Assembly: GCA_964507185.1 (NCBI GenBank)
Contig: CAZDOY010000009.1
Location: 25,125 to 89,124, forward strand
DNA from: CAVRTJ01 sp964507185
GTDB taxonomy: Bacteria; Acidobacteriota; UBA4820; DSQY01
Direction of reading: 5' to 3'
DNA: 64,000 nucleotides
Shown here: positions 25,300-34,221 of the stretch, in pieces
Layout: each line of letters opens with the position of its first letter
Numbering within the stretch: position 1 is the stretch's first letter
Program-made: the position numbers and the translations under genes
The notes under the pieces: generated by a model
The model's database searches: none
Told to the model about the DNA's origin: nothing
What the model saw: only the letters and a program-made list of their open reading frames with translations

Positions 25300-26999
25300 T
25301 ACAGAACCCGTACCTTGGACAGTTCCTTGCCCTCCACGTCGACGGTGTGGATGGCGCATGCAAGACACGGGTCGAAGGAATGCACGGTACGGAGGACCTC
25401 CAGCGGACGTTTCGCGTCCGCAATCGGGTTGCCCACGAGCGACGCTTCGTAGGGCCCCTTCTGTCCCTTGTCGTCGCGTGGCCCGGCATTCCAGGTCGAA
25501 GGCACGACGGCCTGGTAGTTCTCGATCTTGCCGTCCTTGATGATCACCCAGTGCGAGAGTGTTCCCCGGGGCGCTTCGTGGAAACCGAATCCCCGCTGCT
25601 CACCCTTGGGGAAGGTAGGCGGATTGAAGATGGCCGTGTCGCCCTTCCCGATGTTTTCGGCGAGAAGCTGCCAGTGCTGCAGGGCCAGCTCCGATATGAC
25701 CGAGGCTCGCACCGCCCTGGCGAGATGACGGCCCAGAGTTCCGTGGAGGATGGCGGGACTGAGCTTGGCTCCGGCCACCGATCCCGCGGTCTTGAGGGCG
25801 TAGTCGGCCCAGCGCTTGGTGGGCTCGTCTCCCGTTGCGTAAGCGACGAGAACCTGTGCGAGCGGTCCCACCTGCATGGGGTGCCCCTGGAACCTGGGAG
25901 CCTTGACCCACGAGTACTTCTTGGAGGGGTCGAACGGGGTATAGCCGGGATCGGTGCTCTCCTCCCAGGGATGCTTCGTCCAGTCGCCGTCGTACCAGGA
26001 CCTGGTGATGCACTCGGCCACGTTGTCCCGGAAGTAGGGATCCTGGAAGCTGTTGATGGGTTTGGCCGTCGCAAGGTTCTTGTTGAAGATCGTTCCGCCG
26101 GGCATGTCGAATTTGGTGCCCTTGGTGTCGAGCGGCATGTCGGGCACCGCAAGGTAGTTCGTGACCCCCGCGCCGTACTTGAGCCAGTCGGCGTACATGG
26201 CCCCGATGGCACACACGTCCACGAGGTAGACCTGCTGCACGAAGCCGGCGACCTGGTCCAGGAGGTCCTTCGCCATGAAGAGCTTGCTCATATTGAGCGT
26301 GGACTCGTTGTCCAGGTTGATGGCGTTGGCGACGCCGCCCACCGCGAGATTCTGGATGTTGGGCGTTTTTCCGCCCAGGATCGCCACCACCTGGAGAGCC
26401 TTCCGCTGGTATTCCAGCGCCTGCAGATAGTGTGACACGGCTAGGAGGTTGACCTCGGGCGAGAGCTTCATGGCCGGATGGCCCCAGTAGCCGTTTGTGA
26501 AAATGCCGAGCTGGCCTCGGCTCACGAAGTCGTTCAGCTTTTCCTTGACGGCCTGCATCTGTCTCCTGCCGTTGTCCGGCCAGGGGGAAATGCTTTCGGC
26601 GATGCCGGCCGCCTTGGTCGGGTCCGCCTTCAGCGCCGAGGTCACGTCCACCCAGTCCAGGGCGGACAGCTGGTAGAAGTGCACGATGTGGTCATGGAGC
26701 GCGTGGGCGGCGAGGATCATGTTTCGGATGTACTGGGCGTTGATGGGAATCTCGAGGTCGAGTGCGTTTTCCACGGCCCTGACCGACGCGATGGCGTGGA
26801 CGGTCGTGCAGACGCCGCAGAACCTCTGCGTGAAGAACCATGCGTCCCGGGGATCGCGTCCCTTGAGGATAATTTCAATGCCCCGGAACATCTGACCAGA
26901 CGACCAGGAGTCATTGACCACGCCCCCGTTCACCTCCACGTCGATACGGAGGTGGCCTTCAATTCTCGTGATCGGATCTATGGTAATGCGTGGACTCAT
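25299..26999 (-). CDS. hybC: [NiFe]-hydrogenase large subunit
   Basis: A 566-residue catalytic subunit that carries the Ni-Fe(CN)2CO site and splits H2. The four ligands are Cys61 and Cys64 (RFCGVC, L1 motif) and Cys545 and Cys548 (DPCLACAIH). A 15-residue tail (TVDVEGKELSKVRVL) follows the His and would be cut by HybD. The N-terminus TIDPITRIEGH is typical of group 1. The ATG at 26999 overlaps hybB by four bases; the long upstream extension to 27143 is inside hybB. The gene order hybO-A-B-C-D points to the Hyd-2-like group 1c, usually an H2-uptake enzyme linked to the quinone pool, though reversible function is known. Confidence 0.97.
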   Translation of the reverse strand: MSPRITIDPITRIEGHLRIDVEVNGGVVNDSWSSGQMFRGIEIILKGRDPRDAWFFTQRFCGVCTTVHAIASVRAVENALDLEIPINAQYIRNMILAAHALHDHIVHFYQLSALDWVDVTSALKADPTKAAGIAESISPWPDNGRRQMQAVKEKLNDFVSRGQLGIFTNGYWGHPAMKLSPEVNLLAVSHYLQALEYQRKALQVVAILGGKTPNIQNLAVGGVANAINLDNESTLNMSKLFMAKDLLDQVAGFVQQVYLVDVCAIGAMYADWLKYGAGVTNYLAVPDMPLDTKGTKFDMPGGTIFNKNLATAKPINSFQDPYFRDNVAECITRSWYDGDWTKHPWEESTDPGYTPFDPSKKYSWVKAPRFQGHPMQVGPLAQVLVAYATGDEPTKRWADYALKTAGSVAGAKLSPAILHGTLGRHLARAVRASVISELALQHWQLLAENIGKGDTAIFNPPTFPKGEQRGFGFHEAPRGTLSHWVIIKDGKIENYQAVVPSTWNAGPRDDKGQKGPYEASLVGNPIADAKRPLEVLRTVHSFDPCLACAIHTVDVEGKELSKVRVL

Positions 27000-28192
27000 T
27001 GCATACCCCCTTGTCCCGCCGTTGCGGGAGCACCTCCGCTTATGATCGGGAACCTCTTGACGATGACGATGTAGACCATGATCTCGAACGCAACCAGGCC
27101 TATGGTTATGAGCAGCTCGGGTACCGCCGGAAAATAGGACCATCCGATGCCCGGGTTGAAACCGACCAGGTACGTATCGAAGCGGTACAGACCACCCGCG
27201 AGAATCATCATCATGGCCGCCAGGAACAGGCTGCCGGGATTAGTCCTCATCTTGCTCGACAGGAGCATCAGGGCCGGCGCCAGGAAGAGAACGATCTCGA
27301 GCCAGAAGAAGAAGCTGTGCCAACCGTCGGTGAAGATGAGCCCGATCCTGCTCCTCCACAACAGGTCCGCGAAGCGAAGGACGATATAGAGGAAGAGCAC
27401 GACCACCATGGCCACGGAGAGCGAACCCAGCATTTTCGTCTCGGGCTTTCGATGGAAAAAGCGGCTGGACAGGGTGGATTCGAAGATTACCACGGCGTAC
27501 CCCATGGCGATGCAGGAGATGAGGAAAAGGAGAGGAAGCATGGGGGTGTGCCAGAGAGGGCTGAGCTTGTTCATGGCCACGAGCATGACCGATCCCAGCG
27601 AGGACTGGTGCATGGTGGGAAGAAGGAGTCCGAGGGCCACAATCCAGATGAGGGCCTTGTTCATAAACGGAAGGCCGATGCCCGAGGCCTTCTTCAGAAG
27701 GGGGACTGAGCTGTCCTTCCACTTTTCGAAAAAGGCAGGGGACAGTTCGATCCACAGGACGATGACGTAGGCCATGACGCACAGAGCCACCTCGAGCAGG
27801 ACCGAGTTGAGGTTCCACTTCCAGAAAAAGAGAGGGATCTTCCAGATGTTCCAGTAGCGGCCCACGTCCACCGCGATGGCCGCGCCGGCAATGGAGTAAC
27901 CCAAGGCGCTTGTAAGGATCGCAGGGCGGATCAGCGGATGATATTTCCCCTTGTTAAGGATGTACAGGAGAATGGCGACGGCATAGCCGCCGCACGCCAG
28001 GGCCGTGCCCGTGACGACATCGAAGGCGATCCAGATTCCCCAGGGATATCCGTCGTTCAGGCCCGTCGTGGCCCCCAGACCGGACAGGTAACGCCAGAGC
28101 AGGAGAAGCGCGCCCACCACGAAAATACCCATGAGAATCTTGAAAGGACGGGTGAAGATGGAGCCGCCGATGGGTTGGGCATGTTCGGTCAT
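26996..28192 (-). CDS. hybB: Hydrogenase membrane subunit, NrfD/HybB family
   Basis: A 398-residue polytopic protein with about ten membrane helices, matching HybB of the NrfD/PsrC family. It has no haem-ligand pattern of the HyaC type; NrfD-like subunits pass electrons to or from quinone. WIAFDVVTGTALACGGYAVAI and GRYWNIWKIPLFFWKWNLNS are characteristic blocks. Overlaps of four bases at both ends with hybA and hybC bind the set into one translational unit. Confidence 0.95.
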   Translation of the reverse strand: MTEHAQPIGGSIFTRPFKILMGIFVVGALLLLWRYLSGLGATTGLNDGYPWGIWIAFDVVTGTALACGGYAVAILLYILNKGKYHPLIRPAILTSALGYSIAGAAIAVDVGRYWNIWKIPLFFWKWNLNSVLLEVALCVMAYVIVLWIELSPAFFEKWKDSSVPLLKKASGIGLPFMNKALIWIVALGLLLPTMHQSSLGSVMLVAMNKLSPLWHTPMLPLLFLISCIAMGYAVVIFESTLSSRFFHRKPETKMLGSLSVAMVVVLFLYIVLRFADLLWRSRIGLIFTDGWHSFFFWLEIVLFLAPALMLLSSKMRTNPGSLFLAAMMMILAGGLYRFDTYLVGFNPGIGWSYFPAVPELLITIGLVAFEIMVYIVIVKRFPIISGGAPATAGQGGMQ

Positions 28193-29088
28193 GGCTTCAC
28201 CTCCTCATCGTGGTCCTGGGCGCCCCGCTTCCTGTTCCGCCAGACGACACCGCCCAGGATCGCGTAGAGAACGACCGGCGCTATGAATCCCTTGTAGATG
28301 CCGTGCTGGATCGTTTCGGACAGCTCTGGAATGCCCTCGTCACCCAGGTCGGGGAACCCGAGATTCTCGAAGGAAAAACCCGCCTTGGCCAGGTAAATGA
28401 CGTGGGTTCCTCCGGCGTCCTTTTCTCCGTAGATCTTGGGGTTGTATTTATCGGGGTCTTTCTTCAGCCGGGCCTTTGCCTCCAGAAGAAGATCGTTGCG
28501 CTTTCCATAAATGACCGCTTCCCTCGGACAGACCTTGCAGCAGGCGGGAATGCCGCCCTTGGCCAGTAGGTGGCGGCACATCTCGCACTTCACGATTCTC
28601 GGGGCCGCTTTGTCCCACTGGAACTTGGGGACTTCGAAGGGGCAGGCCACCTGGCAGTATCGGCAGCCTATGCAACGGTCGAGGTCGTATGCAACCACGC
28701 CGTCCTTCATCTTGTGAAGCGCGCCGATCATGCACGCGGAGGCGCAGGCGGGATCGTAGCAGTGCATGCACTGCTTTTTTACGTAGGATAGCTTGTCCCC
28801 GCCCTTGTACAACTGGATGATGTTCTTCGTCGTACTGTTCAAACTCAACGGGGCATCATACAGCCCCTGCGGAGTCAGCGTTTCGGTGTCCGGCGGCAGG
28901 TCGTTGGCCTCTTTGCACGCCACGACGCAGGTCTTGCACCCGATGCATAACGTCGCGTCGTAGAGCATGCCCACCGCATCGTCCGGGGACGGTCCCCGTT
29001 CGCGCGCGGAAATCTCGCCTCCACCAACGAGGACCGCCGCACCCGCCGTCACCATGCCCTTCAGTGCGGTGCGTCGATCAACGGTCAT
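28189..29088 (-). CDS. hybA: Hydrogenase 4Fe-4S ferredoxin subunit
   Basis: A 299-residue electron-transfer subunit. The N-terminus has a twin-arginine motif (RRTALKGMV) and hydrophobic stretch, so it is exported by Tat. Cysteine groups LCIGCKTCVVAC, QCMHCYDPACASAC, RCIGCRYCQVAC and CEMCRH...CCKVC supply four 4Fe-4S clusters. A C-terminal helix (IAPVVLYAILGGVVW) anchors it in the membrane next to HybB. The ATG at 29088 is set by the Tat motif and by AAGGAGG at the end of hybO, one base before this start. Confidence 0.95.
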   Translation of the reverse strand: MTVDRRTALKGMVTAGAAVLVGGGEISARERGPSPDDAVGMLYDATLCIGCKTCVVACKEANDLPPDTETLTPQGLYDAPLSLNSTTKNIIQLYKGGDKLSYVKKQCMHCYDPACASACMIGALHKMKDGVVAYDLDRCIGCRYCQVACPFEVPKFQWDKAAPRIVKCEMCRHLLAKGGIPACCKVCPREAVIYGKRNDLLLEAKARLKKDPDKYNPKIYGEKDAGGTHVIYLAKAGFSFENLGFPDLGDEGIPELSETIQHGIYKGFIAPVVLYAILGGVVWRNRKRGAQDHDEEVKP

Positions 29089-29089
29089 C

Positions 29090-30229
29090 TCAGTCCTCCT
29101 TGGATTCGGCCTGAGGTTCGGCCATGAGTTTCTTGGAGGCCATGATCCCGGCACCCACGAGCGCACCGCCAACGAGACCCGCTACACCGGTCGCGACCGG
29201 TGAGACACCGCCGTGTTCGGCGTGGATAGGCGGATAGGTATCCGGCGGGGTGGGCCGTTCGATCTCGACGGTCTGGAAAATGGGCACGCGGAAAACGAGT
29301 GATTGTTCCGTACAACCTACGCACGGATGGCCGATCCCTATGGGCCAGATGCCGGGGATCTCGCAGAAGTTCTTGATGGAACAGTTGGCGTGGGTTTCCG
29401 GTCCCTTGCATCCCAGTTTGTACAGGCAGTATCCGAGCCTGTGGCCTTCGTCGCCGAACTGTTGGGCGAAACGGCCGGCATCGAAGTGGGGACGCCTTGG
29501 GCAGTCGTCGTGGATGACCCGCCCGTAGGCGAACTTCGGACGGCCCAGCTTGTCGAGCGCGGGCAGCGTGCCGAACGTGACGTACTGCAGTGCGGTCCCC
29601 AGGAAGTTGTAGGGATTGGCGGGACATCCTGGAATGGTCACGACGGTCTTCCCCTCCAGGATCTGAGGCGCACCCTTGGCACCTGTGGGATTGGGGTCCG
29701 CGGCCTGGATGCCGCCGAAGGACGCGCAGGACCCGATGGCAATGATGGCCCCGGCCTTCTCCGCCACTTCCTTCAGCATCTCCAAACCCGTTTTCCCGCC
29801 GATCTGGCAATAGATACCGCCGTCCTTGGTGGGGATCCCGCCCTCAACCACGCAGATGTACTTGCCGGCGTTTTTCTCCATGGCGGCTTTGAGCGCGTCC
29901 TCCGCCTGGTAACCTGCAGCGGCGAAGAGCGTCTCGTGATAGTCGAGGGAAATGAGGTCGAGGATGAGGTCGGCCACCTTCGGGTGGCTTGTTCTGAGCA
30001 ATGATTCCGTGCAGCCGGTGCACTCCTGGAAGTGCAGCCAGATGACCGAGGGTTTCAGCCCCTTCTCCGCGGCCTGGGCCCAGGCCTTTCCGACCGAAGC
30101 GGAAAGCCCCACGGCCGCTGCGGCCATGGTGCAGATCTTGAGGAAATCCCGGCGGGCTACGCCGCCGCCTCCCCCACCGCCTGAGTCAAAGCGCTCATTG
30201 GAAAACGGATTTCCCCTTGGCTTTCCCAT
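29090..30229 (-). CDS. hybO: [NiFe]-hydrogenase small subunit
   Basis: A 379-residue small subunit with the proximal, medial and distal Fe-S clusters. A Tat signal holds RRDFLK near residue 27, preceded by an odd run of seven Gly in the n-region. Conserved ligands include ECTGCTESLL, IGSCASFGG, PGCPANP, and the C-terminal GCKGPETHANCSIKNFC and HPCVGC. A final helix (VATGVAGLVGGALVG) anchors it. The ATG at 30229 has GAGGAGG directly upstream. A near-consensus sigma-70 promoter lies 55-83 bases before it. Confidence 0.96.
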   Translation of the reverse strand: MGKPRGNPFSNERFDSGGGGGGGVARRDFLKICTMAAAAVGLSASVGKAWAQAAEKGLKPSVIWLHFQECTGCTESLLRTSHPKVADLILDLISLDYHETLFAAAGYQAEDALKAAMEKNAGKYICVVEGGIPTKDGGIYCQIGGKTGLEMLKEVAEKAGAIIAIGSCASFGGIQAADPNPTGAKGAPQILEGKTVVTIPGCPANPYNFLGTALQYVTFGTLPALDKLGRPKFAYGRVIHDDCPRRPHFDAGRFAQQFGDEGHRLGYCLYKLGCKGPETHANCSIKNFCEIPGIWPIGIGHPCVGCTEQSLVFRVPIFQTVEIERPTPPDTYPPIHAEHGGVSPVATGVAGLVGGALVGAGIMASKKLMAEPQAESKED

Positions 30230-30552
30230 GGCCACCTCCTCTTTTTGTAAGGGTTTCCCCTGAGAACACAAGAATTCTTCTGTAATCTATGTTCCGATAC
30301 CTCTATTGTCAACTTCTTCGAATATGCGTAATTGCTCACACTTTTCGAGCCGAACAAGTCCCTCCCCCAGGGCCTTCCCCCAGACGGAATGTGTTCCCGT
30401 GGGACAAAAACACAAACACGCCGCGGACCCCTCTCCCTGTACGTGCGCAATGGGCAAAGCGCCGCGAAGGGCGGATTTCTTCGCGGTCATCGGTCTCATC
30501 AAGCGGGTCTTTTGCCCGCCGCACGTATCAGAATCGGGACCGCACGCGGCGG
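30230..30552. other. hypB-hybO intergenic region
   Basis: No gene seen. It holds the hybO promoter (30284-30312). No clear terminator for the hyp genes is visible, so read-through from hypB into hybO is possible in addition to the internal promoter. Confidence 0.6.
30284..30312 (-). promoter_or_regulatory. Sigma-70 promoter of hybOABCD
   Basis: On the minus strand TTGACA (30312-30307), 17 bases, TAGATT (30289-30284). The -35 is perfect. It gives the structural genes a promoter separate from hyp. Confidence 0.78.
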
Positions 30553-31284
30553 TCAGTGCAACAAGGCCTCGCGTTCGGCGGCAAGATAGGCGAGGACCTC
30601 TCCCATGCCCTCCGAGGTCTTGGCTGAACAGGCGAACGTCTTCAGATCGCCCTTCAGAATCCGTGCCTCCCTCCGGGGCCGGGAGGAATCAAAGGTCACA
30701 TGGGGCAGAAGATCGATCTTGGTGACGCAGAAGAACTGGGCCTGGCGGAAGACCACGGGATACTTGGCGACCTTGTCGTCGCCTTCGGTCACCGACAGGA
30801 GGATGCCGTTGAGGTGACACCCGAGGTCGTACAGACCTGGGCAGACCAGGTTACCCACGTTTTCGACGAAGAGAAGGTCGAGGTCTGCGAGCGGCAGCTG
30901 GTGGAGGGCTTCGTGGACCATGGCGGCGTCGAGGTGGCAGGTCGATCCGGTCGTAATCTGGTGAACGGGGAGCTCCAGCGCACGAATGCGGTCTGCGTCG
31001 AGGTCCGTCGCAAGATCGCCCTCGATGACGCCCACTCTAAGCTTCCCCTTTACGGCCTTCGCCACCGATTCGATGAAGCTCGTCTTCCCCGCTCCGGGCG
31101 AAGACATGAGGTTCACCGCGAAGATCCCGTGTTCCATGAGGTGTTGGCGGTTTTCGCGGGCCTGGGCCTCGTTGGCGTCGAGGAGGTTCTTGTAAAGGCG
31201 GGCCTCTTCCCGGTGTGTGTGGTCGTGATCCCCATGGGTGTGCTTGGCTTCCTCAGGCAAACCACACCCGCATGTCTCACACAT
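30553..31284 (-). CDS. hypB: Hydrogenase nickel-insertion GTPase
   Basis: A 243-residue HypB, the GTPase that delivers nickel with HypA. The N-terminus starts MCETCGCG, the high-affinity metal site, followed by a short His-rich stretch (HTHGDHDHTH) for nickel storage. The P-loop is SSPGAGKTS, with ENVGNLVCP and the NKxD-like TKID. The ATG at 31284 has GGAGGGG upstream and overlaps the end of hypA by eight bases. It is the last hyp gene before the structural genes. Confidence 0.96.
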   Translation of the reverse strand: MCETCGCGLPEEAKHTHGDHDHTHREEARLYKNLLDANEAQARENRQHLMEHGIFAVNLMSSPGAGKTSFIESVAKAVKGKLRVGVIEGDLATDLDADRIRALELPVHQITTGSTCHLDAAMVHEALHQLPLADLDLLFVENVGNLVCPGLYDLGCHLNGILLSVTEGDDKVAKYPVVFRQAQFFCVTKIDLLPHVTFDSSRPRREARILKGDLKTFACSAKTSEGMGEVLAYLAAEREALLH

Positions 31285-31660
31285 GCACCCCTCCACGGCC
31301 CCGGAAGGGTTTCTCGCGGACTTCCAGGTCCATCTTTGTCAACAGGATATCATCTCCCGACAAAACTTCAAGCCCCAGCGCGCCGCATTCTGGACACATA
31401 AGACCGAAACCCTGAATGAAGCTTTCCCTGCCGCATTCCGCGCATCGGCCCTTAACGGATTCGATCTCCACTTCCAGCGCCGCATCTTCGAGAAGCGTGC
31501 CCATGCGGGCCATGTCGTATGCCCTTGTGAGCAGCTCGGGAACGATGCCCGTAAGCTGACCGATCGACACCGTCACGCCGAATACCTTGACGGCGTTTCG
31601 CCGTTCAGCCTCTGCTTCGGCTTCACGAACAAGCTGGCAGGCCAGGGACCATTCGTGCAT
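31277..31660 (-). CDS. hypA: Hydrogenase nickel-chaperone
   Basis: A 127-residue HypA. The N-terminal MHE supplies the nickel ligand His2, and the zinc site is formed by CAEC and CPEC. Length is slightly above the usual ~115 because of a C-terminal extension (REKPFRGRGGVHV) that overlaps hypB. Confidence 0.95.
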   Translation of the reverse strand: MHEWSLACQLVREAEAEAERRNAVKVFGVTVSIGQLTGIVPELLTRAYDMARMGTLLEDAALEVEIESVKGRCAECGRESFIQGFGLMCPECGALGLEVLSGDDILLTKMDLEVREKPFRGRGGVHV

Positions 31661-31744
31661 GAACTCTCCGTAAGGGGGCCTGTGCGGGGAGAGATCGAGG
31701 CACCATCACTTCTCGCCAGGCGCTGCGTTCGACCCTTCCGTTAC

Positions 31745-32764
31745 TCAACAGATGCGGGGCAGCTCGGCGCCGGAGAGGAGATCGAGGGGCCGCTCTTCTC
31801 CAGACACCGTCACCATCGTCACTGGGGCTCGGCCCGGCGCCTCATTCTCCACCCGACCGATGATGGCCGCCTCTCTTCCGGCGGGGTGGCTCCGCAGCCC
31901 TTCCAGGACCTTCCCGGCCGAACCGGCGTCCACCCAGACTAGGGCGCGACCCTCACAGGGCATGGAGACGGCGCTGAGCCCGAGCAACTCGCACACGGCC
32001 GAAACCTCCGGCCTCACGGGCAGGGCCTTCTCGTCGAGCACGATGCGGATCCCGGCCCTGGATGTGACCTCGTGACATGTGACCAGCACGCCGCCCCGAG
32101 TGGGATCGTGCATGGCGTGAACTCCGGCGCCCGATTCCATGAGCGACTCCGTGATCGACGACAGCGGCGCGCAGTCGGAGCAGAGGTTGTCGCCGGCCAT
32201 GCCGTGCCGACAAGCCATGATGGTTGCCCCGTGGTCGCCGACGGGACCGGTTACGAGCAGTGCGTCGCCGACCACTATCCGATGGTCGCCCACGTCCCGG
32301 CCGGGTGGGACAACGCCGAGACCGGCCGTGGTCACGTATATCCTGTCGCCCTTCCCCCTGGGAACGACTTTCGTGTCTCCGGCCACGATCTTGACGCCCG
32401 CCTCCTTCGCCGCCCTGGCCGCACCGGCGGCGCAGGCGGCAACGAGTTCGGACTTGGCCCCCTCCTCCAGCACGAGCGCCCAGGTGAGCCAGAGGGGCCG
32501 GGCGCCCGCAACGGACAGGTCGTTGACCGTCCCGCACACGGAGAGGTATCCGAGGTCCCCCCCGGGGAAGATAGGCGGATCCACCACGAAGGCGTCCGTC
32601 GTAAGGGCGGGCCGGCCCGGCGGGAGTTCGGGCAGGACCGCGGCGTCGGAGAGGGCCTCGAGAAAGGGATTCCCCAGGACCGGCACGAACATGTCCTGGA
32701 TGAGTTTGCGGGTCATGCGTCCACCGGCGCCGTGGGCCATGAGGATGCGGTCGGAGTTTTTCAT
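31745..32764 (-). CDS. hypE: Carbamoyl dehydratase
   Basis: A 339-residue HypE that receives carbamoyl from HypF on its C-terminal Cys and dehydrates it to the CN ligand. AHGAGGRMTRKLI and TTDAFVVDPPIFPGGDLG (AIR-synthase fold) are present and the chain ends in PRIC, the acceptor Cys. The start overlaps hypD by four bases (ATGA). A further frame opening to 33043 is inside hypD and is not used. Confidence 0.96.
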   Translation of the reverse strand: MKNSDRILMAHGAGGRMTRKLIQDMFVPVLGNPFLEALSDAAVLPELPPGRPALTTDAFVVDPPIFPGGDLGYLSVCGTVNDLSVAGARPLWLTWALVLEEGAKSELVAACAAGAARAAKEAGVKIVAGDTKVVPRGKGDRIYVTTAGLGVVPPGRDVGDHRIVVGDALLVTGPVGDHGATIMACRHGMAGDNLCSDCAPLSSITESLMESGAGVHAMHDPTRGGVLVTCHEVTSRAGIRIVLDEKALPVRPEVSAVCELLGLSAVSMPCEGRALVWVDAGSAGKVLEGLRSHPAGREAAIIGRVENEAPGRAPVTMVTVSGEERPLDLLSGAELPRIC

Positions 32765-33870
32765 TGCGCCACCCCCATGCGGTAGCGCTCGTGCCTGTAC
32801 CAGGCCGCGCACGTTCCCTCGCTGGAAACCATGCACGCGCCGACGGGCGCGTCCGGATCGCAGCCCTTTCCGAAGAGAGGGCACTCCGGCGGTTCGATGA
32901 CCCCTTTGAGAACGTCCCCGCAGCGGCATCCCTTCGGCTCGACCGGCTCGGGCAGGTCGACCTCTATGCGCGAAGCGTCCATTTTTTTCCATTCGGGTCT
33001 CAGGGCGAGTCCCGATCCGGGGATGGGGCCCAATCCCCGCCACACGCTGTCTTCGGGCTGGAAGAAGCGATCCAGGAGCGCCTTGGCCTGTGTATTGCCG
33101 TCCTCGGTCACCACGCGGCTGTAGAGGTTCGCCACCGAAGACCGTTTTTCCAGGGCCTGCTCCGCGATCTCGAGGACCCCCTTCAGAATGTCCGTCGGCG
33201 TGAAGCCGACCACCGCCGACGGCAGGCCGAATTCATCGGCGAGAAAGGCGAAGGTCCTGGAGCCGGTAATGACGGACACGTGCCCCGGCAGGAGAAACCC
33301 GTCCACCTGGACGTCGGGGGCGGAGGACAGGACCCTGAGCGGCGGGGGAACGACCTTGTTTCCGGGCAGGATCATGAAATTGGGCACCCCGTCCCGGTGA
33401 GCTTCGAGGAGCGTCGCGGCGATGGCCGGTGCAGTTGTCTCGAAGCCCACGGCCAGGAAAACGACGCGATCTCCGGGGTTGTCGCGGGCCATCTGCAGGG
33501 CGTCCCTGGGCGAATACACGATGCGGACTTCGCCCTCCCCGGCGGAGAGCCTTTCCAGACTGCCCCGGCTCGATGGCACGCGATACAGATCGCCGAAAGT
33601 GCACAAAACCGTGCGGTCGAGTGCGCACAGAGCCTCGGCCCGGTCGAGGTAATCCACGGGCGTTACGCACACCGGACAACCGGGGCCCGAAATGAGCCTG
33701 ATGCCGGGCTTGAGTCTGGGTCTCAGCCCCGCGGCCGCTATGGCGTGGGTATGGGTACCGCAGACTTCCATGATGTTGAGCCGCCGCCCCAGTTTCTGAA
33801 CGGATTCTTCGATGCGCGCGAGCAGAGAAGCCACCGCCCTCGGATCGGAATAAAGGGAGGGCTCGCTCAT
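32761..33870 (-). CDS. hypD: Fe(CN)2CO assembly scaffold
   Basis: A 369-residue HypD, which with HypC holds the iron while CN and CO are added. Conserved EVCGTHTHAI, GPGCPVCVT and GFETTAP are intact, and the C-terminal Cys-rich part (CRCGDVLKG, ECPLFGKGC) binds a 4Fe-4S cluster. It overlaps hypC and hypE by four bases each. Confidence 0.96.
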   Translation of the reverse strand: MSEPSLYSDPRAVASLLARIEESVQKLGRRLNIMEVCGTHTHAIAAAGLRPRLKPGIRLISGPGCPVCVTPVDYLDRAEALCALDRTVLCTFGDLYRVPSSRGSLERLSAGEGEVRIVYSPRDALQMARDNPGDRVVFLAVGFETTAPAIAATLLEAHRDGVPNFMILPGNKVVPPPLRVLSSAPDVQVDGFLLPGHVSVITGSRTFAFLADEFGLPSAVVGFTPTDILKGVLEIAEQALEKRSSVANLYSRVVTEDGNTQAKALLDRFFQPEDSVWRGLGPIPGSGLALRPEWKKMDASRIEVDLPEPVEPKGCRCGDVLKGVIEPPECPLFGKGCDPDAPVGACMVSSEGTCAAWYRHERYRMGVAQ

Positions 33871-34094
33871 GGCGCGTCCATGGCCGCCGCGATCTGCTCG
33901 AGCCCTTCGATTGTGAGCCTGGCCTCCTCCGCGTCAACTCGTCCGATGGCGAAGCCGGCATGGATGAGGACGTGGTCGCCGACCTCGGCCTCGGGGAAGA
34001 GCATAAGAGAGATGGTGCGCTGTACGCCGCCGAGTTCCACGACTCCCTCCCACTCGGTGCGTTGAACGAGCTTCATAGGGATGGCCAGGCACAT
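33867..34094 (-). CDS. hypC: Hydrogenase assembly chaperone HypC
   Basis: A 75-residue HypC/HupF/HybG protein beginning MCLAIPMKL; Cys2 binds the iron centre. The GDHVLIHAGFAI segment is typical. It links HypD to the large subunit precursor. Only one copy is present, so it must serve as both HypC and HybG. Confidence 0.95.
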   Translation of the reverse strand: MCLAIPMKLVQRTEWEGVVELGGVQRTISLMLFPEAEVGDHVLIHAGFAIGRVDAEEARLTIEGLEQIAAAMDAP

Positions 34095-34221
34095 GACTAC
34101 CTCCTAGGGTGTAAGTGGCGGGAACGGGCGCCCGTTGCAACGGCTGAGTGGTGACGATCCCCTTCGGTGCGACTCCCTCTCCTGCTCAGAAAATCAAACA
34201 TGGTTCCCCGACGGCCGTACG

